Shown here piece after piece: positions 1-8,829 of a stretch of DNA of 64,000 bases. Position 1 is the first letter of the stretch. The number at the start of each line of letters is the position of its first letter. The notes under the pieces were generated by a model. The model was not told where the DNA came from. It was given only the letters and a program-made list of their open reading frames with translations, and ran no database searches. Origin of the DNA: Salicibibacter cibi (GTDB taxonomy: Bacteria; Bacillota; Bacilli; Bacillales; Marinococcaceae); the NCBI RefSeq assembly GCF_016495865.1, contig NZ_CP054706.1:3534001-3598000 (forward strand). The letters are read 5' to 3'. Both the position numbers and the translations under genes were made by a program.

Positions 1-378
1 ATATTGCGTAGCGATATTCGGATACTTGCTCGCAATTTTCGGCGCCACTCGCTCCTTCCTTTGCTGTGGAAGTCCGGCGACTGCCAAGTAGCAAGCACTA
101 ATGTGCAAATCAAGCACTTCATACACATCACGCTGCTCTTCGAGTAAAACATCTTTCCCGGCAACACCGATATCGGCAACGCCGTGTTCTACGTACGTGG
201 GCACATCCATCGGCTTCGCCAGAAAAAATTTCATGCCGGCATCCGGAGCTTCCAAGATCAGCTTTCGGCCCGCCGAAAAGTCCTCTTGCAGAGGATAACC
301 GGCATTTCGGAGAAGGTCGGCCGCCTCTTCAAAGATTCTGCCTTTAGGCATGGCAAATGTTATCCAATCTTTATTCAT
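1..378 (-). CDS. hisG: ATP phosphoribosyltransferase HisG, partial (N-terminal 126 residues)
   Basis: First enzyme of histidine biosynthesis: joins ATP and PRPP. The minus strand from ATG 378 reads [20 protein letters not shown] and continues through [15 protein letters not shown] to the window edge without a stop, typical of the short-form HisG that needs HisZ as regulatory partner. The start is set by an AAGGGGGAG ribosome site. The ATG overlaps the end of hisZ by 8 bases (ATGAATAA), so the two are probably translationally coupled. The C-terminal part lies outside the window. Confidence 0.95.
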   Translation of the reverse strand, partial: MNKDWITFAMPKGRIFEEAADLLRNAGYPLQEDFSAGRKLILEAPDAGMKFFLAKPMDVPTYVEHGVADIGVAGKDVLLEEQRDVYEVLDLHISACYLAVAGLPQQRKERVAPKIASKYPNIATQY

Positions 379-1561
379 CACTGCTCCCCCTTTCCGATCC
401 GTCCGTGAAGGAGACAACTTCCGGATATTTCTCCGTGAAAGCATCGATGTCCGGGACACTTTCGATATTTTGCACCACTATCGCTTCACCGTTATTGCGG
501 CGACGGTTCGCTTCCTGCAACGCTTCTTGTTGACGTTTTTTATTAAAAAGAATGAGCGTCGGGCGGTTTTGGGAATATCCCTCGTTAATATGATTCAATG
601 CTTCAAGCAATCGATCCAAGCGTATCCCGAAGCCGGTCGCACTAGCCGGGCGGCCAAATTTTTCGAGCAATTCATCATAGCGCCCACCGCTCGCAAGGGG
701 GAATCCAAGCGCCCCGCCGTATCCTTCAAACACAATCCCGGTGTAATAATCGATTTGGCCGACGAGGTTAAGATCGATTTGAATGACATCCTGGACGCCC
801 AAATCTTTCAAAATCTCCCATAAATCTTCTAGATCATTGATGGCATGATGTGCTTTCGAACTATGAGCCAACGTTTTCGCACGATCGAGAACTTCCGGAC
901 CGCCGCGTAAACGTTGCAATTGATGGAGACGGCTTTTATCAGCCTCCGAAATCTCCAATTGATCCACTCGTTGTCGGTAGCCTACGAAGTTCTTTTCATA
1001 AAGATAACGTCTGAGGGCTTCTGCAATTTTCGAATCCTCGATGATTTCCTCAAAAAGAGCATTCATATATTTAATGTGTCCCACAGCAAGACGAAACGGA
1101 GACAGACCGGATGCGCGAAGGTTAGACGTCAACAAGGCGAGCACTTCCCCATCGGCATTCATGGAATCGTCGCCGACAAGTTCAATGCCAAATTGGTCAA
1201 ATTCCGCTCGCCTGCCTCCCTCATGCTGTTGCGCCCGATATAAAGCGTTGCAATAGAAAAGGCGTAACGGCAAGGGTTCTTCTTTCATGCTTGAACTTAT
1301 GACCCGTGCGATCGGTGCAGTCATATCCGGCCGCAACACGAGTGTTTGCCCTTCCCGATCCAGTAATTTGAATAATTGCTCGTCCCGAATCGCGGAAGCA
1401 TTCCCAACCGTTTCGTAATACTCCAATGACGGTGTTTGAATGGGGCGGTATCCCCAATTTTTTGTTTCCTGTTCCATATATCTTCGCACCTCGCGCGCGC
1501 GTTCATACAGCGCGGGAAGCGTATCAATCATTCCCAGCGGTTTCTCAAACATCAGTGGCAT
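371..1561 (-). CDS. hisZ: ATP phosphoribosyltransferase regulatory subunit HisZ
   Basis: Histidyl-tRNA-synthetase-like protein that forms a hetero-octamer with short HisG and gives it histidine feedback control. 396 residues, beginning [16 protein letters not shown]; a class II synthetase core is visible ([11 protein letters not shown], then [13 protein letters not shown]) and the length fits HisZ. A TTG 15 bases upstream in frame is possible, but ATG 1561 has a GGAGG nine bases before it. First gene of a hisZ–hisG operon, as in Bacillus subtilis. Confidence 0.93.
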   Translation of the reverse strand: MPLMFEKPLGMIDTLPALYERAREVRRYMEQETKNWGYRPIQTPSLEYYETVGNASAIRDEQLFKLLDREGQTLVLRPDMTAPIARVISSSMKEEPLPLRLFYCNALYRAQQHEGGRRAEFDQFGIELVGDDSMNADGEVLALLTSNLRASGLSPFRLAVGHIKYMNALFEEIIEDSKIAEALRRYLYEKNFVGYRQRVDQLEISEADKSRLHQLQRLRGGPEVLDRAKTLAHSSKAHHAINDLEDLWEILKDLGVQDVIQIDLNLVGQIDYYTGIVFEGYGGALGFPLASGGRYDELLEKFGRPASATGFGIRLDRLLEALNHINEGYSQNRPTLILFNKKRQQEALQEANRRRNNGEAIVVQNIESVPDIDAFTEKYPEVVSFTDGSERGSSDE

Positions 1562-1637
1562 GTGTACAGCCTCCAAAATCCTTTAGTTCGCCTGAAATCC
1601 TTTAGTTCGATAGAGAAGTAAAATGTTTATGTATTTT

Positions 1638-1666
1638 AGTTTACACTTGGAATTTAAGTGCGTCAA
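1638..1666 (-). promoter_or_regulatory. sigma-A-type promoter of the his operon
   Basis: Read on the minus strand: -35 TTGACG (1661–1666), 17-base spacer, -10 TAAACT (1638–1643). It lies about 75 bases before the hisZ start. The leader between contains two near-identical copies of CGAACTAAAGGATTT. No T-box consensus was found in the leader. Confidence 0.65.
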
Positions 1667-1988
1667 CGCATGTAAACAGCCTAGCGTCACGTGGACGCCC
1701 TTGAAAAAACCGAAGAATGCTTTTTCCGTTCCGAGGCAAATCTCCGAGCACGCCTCTTGAGCTTCAATCCCGTGCAGGCTTTGCAAAAGCTCCCAATCAG
1801 CTTACGCTTGTATACGCTTTTGATCACATAGAGGGGGCATACGTTATACTTTTGCAAACACCCCGTTTTTATGTCGGATAACGCCGTCTTTCATGTTAGT
1901 AGGACTCCGTTGTTCAGTGTGAATAAAGTCATTTAAACGTCCGCACGCTATATTCTTCCATCCACTTTTTGCTCCGATCATTGTATAG
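1667..1988. other. intergenic stretch, no gene recognised
   Basis: About 320 bases between the his promoter and the DJ-1 gene. Short frames exist on the minus strand, but none has a ribosome site or a recognisable product. I see no RNA gene or clear terminator. Confidence 0.5.
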
Positions 1989-2612
1989 TTATTTACTAAA
2001 TTCAATGGTCTTTGCTATACGATCTGAAGCAGGCTTACCCAAAATTGCTTCAACGAGATATAAAGCCATATTAATTCCTGACGATACACCTCCGGAAGTA
2101 ATCAATTTCCCATCTTGAATCACTTTAGCGTTAGTTTCTACGCTGATTTCAGGATATTTTTCTTGTAATTTACCTAATGCTAAATGATGAGTTGTGGCTT
2201 TTCTACCGTTAAGCAATCCAGTCTCACCTAACATGAATGACCCAGTACAAACGGAACATATATATTCAATATCTTCATTTTCGATGAGCCAATCTCGCAC
2301 TTTTTCGTTTTGAGCCATCGAAAGAACAGCCCTTAATGGTCCACCGGGAATAATAATGACATCCAATTTAGGACTGCTATCAATGCTAAACTGTGGTTCA
2401 ACTCTAATTCCTGAGTGAGTCTTTATTTGCTCACTTGTTTCAGCAATGGTAAATACTTCAAAGGGCATTTTAGGCGGCAGTTGTTTTTTATACACAGAAA
2501 TGTACTGCTGCGTTTTTGTTTTTGCAGCGAGTGATAAAACCTCAGCTGGACCAGCAAAATCTAAAATGTCTACAAAATCGAATAATAATATTCCTACATT
2601 CTTCTTTTTCAC
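1989..2612 (-). CDS. DJ-1/PfpI family protein (glutamine amidotransferase-like fold)
   Basis: 207 residues. The N-terminus (VGILLFDFVDILDFAGPAEV) is the pattern of the DJ-1/PfpI branch also found at the N-terminus of GlxA-type AraC regulators and in isonitrile hydratases. The nucleophile elbow ICSVCTGSFML places the likely catalytic cysteine at residue 122, after the PGGPL turn near 90. There is no C-terminal HTH, so this is a stand-alone enzyme-like domain. The start is GTG 2612 with GAGGGAG upstream. Monocistronic on the minus strand; the substrate cannot be told from sequence. Confidence 0.82.
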   Translation of the reverse strand: MKKKNVGILLFDFVDILDFAGPAEVLSLAAKTKTQQYISVYKKQLPPKMPFEVFTIAETSEQIKTHSGIRVEPQFSIDSSPKLDVIIIPGGPLRAVLSMAQNEKVRDWLIENEDIEYICSVCTGSFMLGETGLLNGRKATTHHLALGKLQEKYPEISVETNAKVIQDGKLITSGGVSSGINMALYLVEAILGKPASDRIAKTIEFSK

Positions 2613-2767
2613 TGGAGAAAGTCTCCCTCATTAACTCGGATAAGCACTCCAATTCTGGAGCGATTTTGCCGGTATTAGCTGGTTATTGAAGGTTAACAAA
2701 TATCTTACACCACCCATTCTAGGCTCTTCACCAAAATCTATGGCTGACAAACTAGGGGCAATTATGG

Positions 2768-2935
2768 TTGGTAGTGACCGCTACGGAAAAACACTACGCT
2801 TTCCGTGGGCCCCGAGCTAAGCCTCCTCGGAAAAAAAAGAAGTTCGCTTTTTTCCTGCGGGGTCTTCGCCCTGCGCTTTCCCACAGGAGTCTACGTGTTT
2901 TTCCTTCGCTCGCTAGTAGTGTTACCATATTTAAT
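2768..2935. repeat. palindromic interspersed element, one copy here
   Basis: A 165-base imperfect palindrome: the left part has GGAAAAACACTACGCTTTCC and the right part, reverse-complemented, GGAAAAACACGTAGACTCC. Its core order (CGCTTTCCG, AAGCCTCCTCG, GGGGTCTT, AGGAGTCT) matches the core of the four 285-base elements elsewhere in this window, though the ends differ. No protein is plausible. The rest of the 2613–3046 gap shows nothing recognisable. Confidence 0.55.
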
Positions 2936-3046
2936 CACGAATATCATCCATTGATTTTAGTGTTGACCCCCATTCTAAAGTTTCTTTTCAGTAATAAATT
3001 CACCATAAGACGCCTCCATGCCACCCATATCATGTGTCCCATATGT

Positions 3047-3532
3047 TCACGCCGTGTGCTCCTGATTGACAGGCCTTGCTTCATTATTTCTAATCACAAA
3101 CGTAGCGATTATCCCGACAAGGCCTAATGTTACTATTGAAAAAACGAGCAAAATGACGTATTGATCACTATACTTCCTGAATACCTCGAACAAAGCATAC
3201 ATCATCAATCCTAATGTAGCAAAAGACAATAACATTGACACAATAATGATCGGCGGGAAAATGAACTCGACCAACATGAGCGGAATTTGCGCTGCGGCTA
3301 ACCCGATCATCAACCAAGGAAGAACGTCCCGAAATCCAGCCGGAACACGGTCCCACACCACCATGCCAAGCGTGTAATATTGCGCGATCGGGATAAAAGC
3401 GAGCCAGGCATTTGCGATTTCATTTCTATTGGCAAGCCGAAAAAGACCGAACGCAAACAAAAGATAGAGCGCAATTCCTCCCGCGAAGATGAATAGCACG
3501 AAGAAAAGTAAAAGTAAGATGATTGCCTCCAT
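3047..3532 (-). CDS. small integral membrane protein, function unknown
   Basis: 161 residues, strongly hydrophobic, with about four membrane segments (near residues 3–30, 72–92, 95–117 and 124–146) and a polar C-terminal tail. ATG 3532 shares one base with the yvoF stop (TGATG) and follows AAGGAGGAGG, so it is the last gene of the hprK–lgt–yvoD–ppaX–yvoF operon. I do not recognise a family. Bacillus subtilis has a different gene (yvpB) at this position. Confidence 0.7.
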   Translation of the reverse strand: MEAIILLLLFFVLFIFAGGIALYLLFAFGLFRLANRNEIANAWLAFIPIAQYYTLGMVVWDRVPAGFRDVLPWLMIGLAAAQIPLMLVEFIFPPIIIVSMLLSFATLGLMMYALFEVFRKYSDQYVILLVFSIVTLGLVGIIATFVIRNNEARPVNQEHTA

Positions 3533-4038
3533 CAAGTATCCTCCTCCTTTTGTGTTCCTTCACGAATGACCTGCATCGGGTTCCCCCCAACAAAAGTTCC
3601 GGCAGGCACGTCTTTATGCACGAGCGTCATCGCCGAGACGACTGCTCCATCACCGATCGTCACGCCGGGAAGTACCAACGACTGGGCGCCGACCATCACA
3701 TTATCCCCGATATGAATCTCCCCAACGCGATATTCCTCAATTAAATATTCATGGGTCAAAAGCGTTGTCTGAAAACCGATGACACAGTTGTTGCCCACAG
3801 CTATTTTTTCCGGAAACATAACGTCCGGCGTCACTTTCAGGGCAAAGGCAGTTTTTGCTCCGACATTCATGCGCAAAAACGTTCGATAGAGCCAGTTTTT
3901 GACACTTAGAAAAGGCGTGATACGGGCGATTTCGATGACAATGAAATTTTTTACAACTTTAAAAAAAGGAACCGTTTGATAAATATGCCAAAGGGAATTG
4001 TTTTTAGAAACGTGGTAACGATCGGTCCGGCGGGTCAT
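3532..4038 (-). CDS. yvoF: left-handed beta-helix acyltransferase, YvoF-like
   Basis: 168 residues with hexapeptide repeats from about residue 70 to 150 (for example [20 protein letters not shown], then VGGNPMQVI), the signature of the maltose/galactoside O-acetyltransferase superfamily that uses acetyl-CoA. The N-terminal 60 residues are basic and hydrophobic and may contact the membrane. ATG 4038 overlaps the ppaX stop by four bases. Position after ppaX matches yvoF of Bacillus subtilis; the acceptor substrate is not known. Confidence 0.85.
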   Translation of the reverse strand: MTRRTDRYHVSKNNSLWHIYQTVPFFKVVKNFIVIEIARITPFLSVKNWLYRTFLRMNVGAKTAFALKVTPDVMFPEKIAVGNNCVIGFQTTLLTHEYLIEEYRVGEIHIGDNVMVGAQSLVLPGVTIGDGAVVSAMTLVHKDVPAGTFVGGNPMQVIREGTQKEEDT

Positions 4039-4685
4039 TGCCCAGGCACTCCCAGAATGCCGAGAAGGTCGCGCATATCATCAAGAATAACGTCTGGCTT
4101 GTGCTCCTTCAGGACATCAACGCCCTTGATCGACCAGGCAACCGCGGCGGTTTTCGTCCCCGCGTTTTTCCCCCCTTCAATATCGTGCACGTTATCGCCG
4201 ACCATAAGCGTTTCTTCCGCTGTTGCCGCCAATGCTTTCATCGCATTCTCCAGTGGTTCGGGGTGGGGTTTGGGGTTCTTTACCTCATCAAGGGTAACTA
4301 CCGTTTGGAAAAAAGGCTTTAAACCCATCAAATCCAGCCCTCTCCACGCAGTCTCCCCCCGTTTCGTCGTCACGACCCCTAATTGGAATGATCCAGCCGC
4401 CAATTGTTCCAACGTTTCACGTACCCCAGTGTATTCCTTGACTAATGCGTCATGGCGAGCATGATTGTGTGCACGATACATCGTCATCATTTCTTCTGCC
4501 CGGTTTGCGTCCAAGCTATGAAACGTATCGGCCAACGACGGCCCAATAAAATCAAGGATATCCTCCCGCTCAAACCTACCGGGATAATAGTGTTCGAGCG
4601 TGTGGACAAAAGATGCAATAATCAAATCGTTCGTATCAATTAACGTTCCATCAAGGTCAAAAAGAACTGTATTCACGTTGTCCAT
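4035..4685 (-). CDS. ppaX: pyrophosphatase PpaX (HAD superfamily)
   Basis: Hydrolyses the pyrophosphate released when HprK/P uses inorganic phosphate to dephosphorylate Ser-HPr. 216 residues, the same length as the Bacillus subtilis protein. HAD motif I is [11 protein letters not shown] near residue 7, motif II VVTTKRG near 107, and motif III/IV is [12 protein letters not shown]. The start was set at ATG 4685 ([10 protein letters not shown]) because AGGAGG lies nine bases upstream; longer in-frame starts have no ribosome site. Overlaps the end of yvoD by 29 bases. Confidence 0.93.
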   Translation of the reverse strand: MDNVNTVLFDLDGTLIDTNDLIIASFVHTLEHYYPGRFEREDILDFIGPSLADTFHSLDANRAEEMMTMYRAHNHARHDALVKEYTGVRETLEQLAAGSFQLGVVTTKRGETAWRGLDLMGLKPFFQTVVTLDEVKNPKPHPEPLENAMKALAATAEETLMVGDNVHDIEGGKNAGTKTAAVAWSIKGVDVLKEHKPDVILDDMRDLLGILGVPGQ

Positions 4686-5613
4686 CAACATTCGCCTCCT
4701 GTTTTTCCGCACGATTCCAGAAATAAGCGATCACCATTGTAAGCATTATCGCAGTCACTACCCGAATGATGAGCAACGGCAATACCGGAATCCCGAGCGG
4801 AATGAAAATGAGTGTGTCTTCTACGATCCCATGACAGGCGATCAAAAAGATAAAAACGAGGTATAAATCTTTTTTCTTCACGCCGTTTTCCCTTGCCTCT
4901 TGAATCATAACCCCCGCGCCGAAGGCTAGCCCGAAAAAGATCCCGGATGCCAACGTCGTCGATGTGTTGGGCTGGATGCCAAGCATACGCGTAAAGGGTA
5001 GCATCTTATTGGAAAACCATTCGAGCATATTAAAATCTTTCATCACTTGAACAATCATCATGATCGGAAACACAAAAACCGCGATTGTAAAAACACCCAT
5101 GGCAGCACTCGAAGTCGCTTCCAAAAGAGCATCCAGCCAGCCACTAACTTCCGCAGGTTCCGTGCCGCTCGCCAATCCGTATTGAGCAGATTGGCTCCCG
5201 CCTTGCCAAATCCATTGAATGAGAAAGGCAGACACGATGGCAAGACCGATGCGTACCGCCAAAACGACAGACATGCGTATTCCCAATTTGACTGCAACTG
5301 CTGATTCAACGAATAAATTGTGAGAAAAAGAAAGCATAACCGCAAGAATAAAAACTTCTTTAACCGTAAAATCAAACGTCAAAATCGAGCCGATGGCCGC
5401 ATATAAATTTAATACATTCCCAAGGACGAGCGGGATAGCCGCTTCTCCGGGCAATCCTATCCAAGACATAAACGGTGCCAATTGCGCCGCAAGCCAATCC
5501 AAAGCCGGCGTGAACGACAGGATGGTCACGGCAAAGGTAATCGGAAAGATGATCTTCGCCAATGTCCAGGTCGTAGTCAGCCCTGATTTCAGGCCCCTTT
5601 TCAGCGTTTGCAT
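4657..5613 (-). CDS. yvoD: YvoD-like membrane protein (nucleoside-recognition/Gate domain)
   Basis: 318 residues, about eight membrane helices, with two similar halves each carrying a Gate-type pattern ([14 protein letters not shown] in the second half). The family also contains SpoIIM-type and nucleoside-transporter relatives; the substrate is not known. It sits between lgt and ppaX exactly as in Bacillus subtilis. Confidence 0.85.
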   Translation of the reverse strand: MQTLKRGLKSGLTTTWTLAKIIFPITFAVTILSFTPALDWLAAQLAPFMSWIGLPGEAAIPLVLGNVLNLYAAIGSILTFDFTVKEVFILAVMLSFSHNLFVESAVAVKLGIRMSVVLAVRIGLAIVSAFLIQWIWQGGSQSAQYGLASGTEPAEVSGWLDALLEATSSAAMGVFTIAVFVFPIMMIVQVMKDFNMLEWFSNKMLPFTRMLGIQPNTSTTLASGIFFGLAFGAGVMIQEARENGVKKKDLYLVFIFLIACHGIVEDTLIFIPLGIPVLPLLIIRVVTAIMLTMVIAYFWNRAEKQEANVDGQREYSSF

Positions 5614-5636
5614 TTTATCTTTCCCCTACTTCAAAC

Positions 5637-6497
5637 TCACTTTTTCTTCTTTTTATTCCGGTTTTTTTTCATAAGTTTCTCGTCTTTATCCCAATAACGC
5701 GTTTCTATGATCCCTTTTTTGCGATGATAAATCATCAAAATGATCGCACCTATGACAAGCACGACAGAAATGATTTGTGCCGTTTGCAAAAAGCCTCCGA
5801 TCATCAAACTATCCGTTCGCATTCCTTCGATAAAGAAACGGCCGAACGAATACCAAATGACATACGTCAAGAATATGTTTCCGCGACGCAAGTTCATTCG
5901 ACGTAAAAAGAAGATCAATAATGCAAAGCCGAGCACATTCCAAATGCTTTCATACAAAAAGGTCGGATGATGATAGGCTCCTTCTATAAACATTTGATCG
6001 ATGATCCAATCCGGCAACATGAGGTTTTCCAAAAATGAGCGGGAAACCTCTCCCCCATAGGCTTCCTGATTCATAAAATTGCCCCAGCGGCCGATCGCTT
6101 GAGCGAGAATGATGCTGGGCGCGGCAATATCGGCCAGTTTCCAGAATGAATAACCGCGCTTCTTGGCAAAAACAACACCCGTGATGACAGCCCCGATCAA
6201 ACCCCCATGTACGGCCAACCCACCTTCCCAAATGGCAATAATTTGGGCCGGGTTTTGCGCATAATAATCAAATTGAAAAATAACATAATAAAGACGGGCA
6301 CTGATAATGCCAATCGGAACCGCCCAAATAAGCAAATCCGCAAATAAATCGTCCGGATAACCGTGTTTTTTTGCTTCCCGCGCCGCTATTACATAGCCTA
6401 TGGCCGCACCCAGCACGATTAGGATTCCGTACCACTGGACCGGAAACCCTCCAATTTCAAAGGCTACGGGATCAAACGGCTGTGCATGAAAAAGCAT
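5637..6497 (-). CDS. lgt: prolipoprotein diacylglyceryl transferase Lgt
   Basis: Transfers diacylglycerol from phosphatidylglycerol to the lipobox cysteine of prelipoproteins in the cytoplasmic membrane. 286 residues, seven membrane helices, with the family signature [13 protein letters not shown] near residue 130 and the essential H-G pair in [10 protein letters not shown]. The C-terminus ends in a very basic tail ([10 protein letters not shown]). ATG 6497 is preferred over GTG 6509 because AAAGGAGG lies 11 bases before it and would touch the GTG. Clients in this window include the cytochrome at 21416 and the lipoprotein at 27833. Confidence 0.95.
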   Translation of the reverse strand: MLFHAQPFDPVAFEIGGFPVQWYGILIVLGAAIGYVIAAREAKKHGYPDDLFADLLIWAVPIGIISARLYYVIFQFDYYAQNPAQIIAIWEGGLAVHGGLIGAVITGVVFAKKRGYSFWKLADIAAPSIILAQAIGRWGNFMNQEAYGGEVSRSFLENLMLPDWIIDQMFIEGAYHHPTFLYESIWNVLGFALLIFFLRRMNLRRGNIFLTYVIWYSFGRFFIEGMRTDSLMIGGFLQTAQIISVVLVIGAIILMIYHRKKGIIETRYWDKDEKLMKKNRNKKKKK

Positions 6498-6565
6498 CCG
6501 GATAGCCACCTCCTTTATTTGATTCTTTTAAGATGTGCGTTATTACTTTTAATTCGGGCACTGCG

Positions 6566-7501
6566 TTAAAATTCATCTCGATCATAATCTTCGATCACAC
6601 CCATCAATTTGTCCGAAAATTCCTGTGCTGCATTAATGCCCATGCGTTTCAAACGAAAATTCATGGCAGCGACTTCCACAATAACAGCCAAGTTACGCCC
6701 CGGGCGCACCGGAATTGTATATTTGGGGATATCCGTTTCAATGATCCTCATCGTATCTTCGTCAATGCCTAACCGGTCGTAAGCCTTATCTTCATCCCAA
6801 AGCTCAAGGTGCACGTTAAGGGTGATCCGTTTAAACGGCCGTACCGCTCCGGCACCGAACAAAGTCATCACATCAATGATGCCGAGTCCACGAATTTCAA
6901 GCAGATGCTTAATCAGTTCAGGAGGGCGCCCCATCAATGTATCCCCATGCTGTTGACTGATTTCCACCGAATCATCAGCAACGAGCCGGTGCCCCCTCCG
7001 CACCAAGTCCAACGCCGTTTCACTTTTTCCAACCCCGCTGGCCCCGGTAAGCAGGACACCAATTCCGTATATGTCTACAAGGACGCCATGCACCGCCGTC
7101 GTTTCCGCGAGCTGCGCTTCAAGAAATTCGGTCAGTTGGCTGCTGATTCGTGTCGTCGTATCATTGGCACGCATGATCGGAACGCCGGATTTTTCGGAGA
7201 TACTCAGCAATTCCGCCGATGCTTCCAACCCTCTGGATATAATGACGCCGGGTGTGTTGGCCGTACATAATTTATCCAGACGTTCCAACTTCACGTCGCC
7301 ATCCAACTGTTCAAGAAACGTAAGCTCCGAGCGTCCTAACAACTGCAACCTTCTTCGCGGATAATAGGTGAAAAAACCTGCCATTTCCAAGCCGGGACGA
7401 GAAATGTCACTCGTTGTAATCAGCCGATAAATCCCCTCTTCACCGCTTAATAATTCCAGGGAGAAACGATCAATCAAATCTTTTGCCGTGACCTTGGTCA
7501 T
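6566..7501 (-). CDS. hprK: HPr kinase/phosphorylase HprK
   Basis: Phosphorylates HPr at Ser46 and reverses this with phosphate, setting carbon catabolite repression. 311 residues: N-terminal domain to about 130, His138, Walker [10 protein letters not shown] at 153–161, the catalytic [10 protein letters not shown] segment at 171–180, and the HprK signature [11 protein letters not shown] near 205. First gene of hprK–lgt–yvoD–ppaX; the neighbouring PpaX removes the pyrophosphate made by its phosphorylase activity. Confidence 0.97.
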   Translation of the reverse strand: MTKVTAKDLIDRFSLELLSGEEGIYRLITTSDISRPGLEMAGFFTYYPRRRLQLLGRSELTFLEQLDGDVKLERLDKLCTANTPGVIISRGLEASAELLSISEKSGVPIMRANDTTTRISSQLTEFLEAQLAETTAVHGVLVDIYGIGVLLTGASGVGKSETALDLVRRGHRLVADDSVEISQQHGDTLMGRPPELIKHLLEIRGLGIIDVMTLFGAGAVRPFKRITLNVHLELWDEDKAYDRLGIDEDTMRIIETDIPKYTIPVRPGRNLAVIVEVAAMNFRLKRMGINAAQEFSDKLMGVIEDYDRDEF

Positions 7502-7530
7502 CTTGTTCCCTCCGAACTCGGATGTGCATC

Positions 7531-7595
7531 CCGGAGGTCAGATTTCAGAGTCCAGATGTCGGAATCCAGACTTCCGACATCTTTCTGACTTCCGG
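7531..7595. repeat. long nested palindrome in the hprK leader
   Basis: The outer arms CCGGAGGTCAGA and TCTGACTTCCGG pair with one mismatch; the inner arms AGATGTCGGAA (7554–7564) and TTCCGACATCT (7572–7582) pair perfectly around a 7-base loop. It lies 30–94 bases upstream of the hprK start. It could be a regulatory RNA hairpin or a repeat; there is no T-run to make it a terminator. Confidence 0.6.
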
Positions 7596-7680
7596 AAAAA
7601 CGGGTGATTAACACTCCTATTTGTTCAGCTAGCCATCAGAAGAAAAAGCCCCCTCTGATGAAAGTTACGCTTTATAAGTA

Positions 7681-7967
7681 GGGATTGCTGAACAACTTGC
7701 AGCTATCAGCTGAAGCCGGGATGTCGCTTCCATGGCTTCGCTTTCCGCGGACGAACGGTCAAGCCTCCTCGCGCAAAACCGGCGCTGCAGGGGCTTGACG
7801 CGTCCGTTTTTCCGCTGGAGTCTCGCCATTGCAGCACCGTCCCTCCGTACGTTGCCAGAAGTGCAAGGGTGTTTTTGTTTATAGGATAGATTTCCTTGCA
7901 TCCAGTTTCGACAACACCAACGGAAAATGCTTATGTGCCAGTCTTTTTCCGGTTATTCAGCAATCCC
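7681..7967. mobile_element. MITE-like element, copy 1 (287 bp)
   Basis: Transposase-free element with terminal inverted repeats: left end GGGATTGCTGAACAA, right end TTATTCAGCAATCCC. Flanked by a direct 6-base duplication TAAGTA (7675–7680 and 7968–7973). The interior is structured, with GTCAAGCCTCCTCGCGC pairing with a later GGGGCTTGAC. It lies between the hprK leader and the yvlD terminator. The 7974–8216 stretch after it holds no recognisable gene. Confidence 0.85.
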
Positions 7968-8216
7968 TAAGTAGCAGCGACTGTTTTTGCAAAATCATCA
8001 CACTTTGTACATTGTAGCATGTTTTTCACCGAAAATGGTATGGTCGTGGTTTGCGAGAATGAATGTCCACGATTGTAGGCGAGATAACCTCACTTTTGAT
8101 TCCTTCACGATCAGATACTGCGTGGGTTGGGGGGCATAAACCGCTTTATGGTGACCGTATCGAGCGGTTTTTGATCTTTTCGGGCTCCATGAACGCCTCA
8201 TCCAATGGCTCCGAAT

Positions 8217-8248
8217 AAAAAAAGAGCACCCTCGCTTAGCAGGTGCTC
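8217..8248 (-). terminator. terminator of the yvlBCD operon
   Basis: Minus strand: stem GAGCACC / GGGTGCTC around an 11-base loop, followed by seven T. It lies just after the yvlD stop. Confidence 0.85.
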
Positions 8249-8253
8249 TTCGA

Positions 8254-8604
8254 TTAAGCTCTTGCCGGTTTAAAAACGACATTAATGATCGCGTTAAGAA
8301 TAGCCATTACGACCGCTGCCAATATCGCTGTCCCGAATCCATCTATGACAAACGCGCCACCCATTATCCACGCAATTAACATTAGCATGGCAGCATTAAT
8401 GACAAAGAGAAAAATACCTAATGTCAGCACCGTAACCGGCAGGGTTAGAGCGACGAGTATCGGACGAACAATCGTATTGACAATCGCGAGAAGGGCAGCA
8501 GCAATCAAAGCTGCCCAAACGCTTTCCAATTTAAAACCGGTGAAAATCAATCCCGTGACCATTAAAACAACCGTATTAATGACAATATTGACGAGGCAAC
8601 CCAT
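8254..8604 (-). CDS. yvlD: YvlD, phage-holin-superfamily IV membrane protein
   Basis: 116 residues with four membrane helices covering nearly the whole chain; the pattern IVNTIVRPILVALTLPVTVL is typical of the 4TM mycobacterial-holin-like family. Despite the name it is not a phage gene; in Bacillus it belongs to the envelope-stress yvlABCD group. Its ATG shares one base with the yvlC stop (TAATG), so translation is coupled. Confidence 0.88.
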   Translation of the reverse strand: MGCLVNIVINTVVLMVTGLIFTGFKLESVWAALIAAALLAIVNTIVRPILVALTLPVTVLTLGIFLFVINAAMLMLIAWIMGGAFVIDGFGTAILAAVVMAILNAIINVVFKPARA

Positions 8605-8801
8605 TATGAACGAAAATCTCCTTCACTTGGCACCAACACGGTGAGCAACAGATAGATAAGCAATGTGATGCCAAGGCTAATAAAAAGGCTGATTACGGCT
8701 AGTATCCTAATAATGATCGGGTCAATATTAAAATATTGGCCAATGCCTCCACAAACGCCAGTAATGATACGGCTGTTGGCAGAACGTACAAAACGTTTCA
8801 T
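8604..8801 (-). CDS. yvlC: YvlC, PspC-domain protein
   Basis: 65 residues made of a single PspC domain: a conserved R-x-I-x-GVCGGIGQYF motif and one long membrane segment ending VLVPSEGDF. PspC domains take part in membrane-stress signalling. The start is ATG 8801, preceded by AGGAAGGCGGG; a longer in-frame reading to 8879 overlaps yvlB and has no ribosome site. Confidence 0.88.
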   Translation of the reverse strand: MKRFVRSANSRIITGVCGGIGQYFNIDPIIIRILAVISLFISLGITLLIYLLLTVLVPSEGDFRS

Positions 8802-8829
8802 TTTTTTCCCGCCTTCCTGGTTTTCCACA

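Noticed and set aside
1561..1666. T-box or histidine attenuator in the hisZ leader
   Set aside because: The leader is only about 70 bases, has no T-box consensus and no run of His codons.
1583..1786. 67-residue minus-strand frame upstream of hisZ
   Set aside because: It overlaps the his promoter, has no ribosome site and resembles no family.
2768..3127. 119-residue plus-strand frame over the palindromic element
   Set aside because: Composition (PRAKPPRKKKKF) reflects the repeat; it overlaps the membrane protein gene on the other strand.
7665..7901. Arg-rich and hydrophobic frames of 60–80 residues inside the MITE copies
   Set aside because: The same frames recur only because the element is repeated; they cross the terminal repeats, lack ribosome sites and are broken differently in each copy.
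7998..8282. 94-residue minus-strand frame after MITE copy 1
   Set aside because: It runs through the yvlD terminator and the end of yvlD; no ribosome site or domain.
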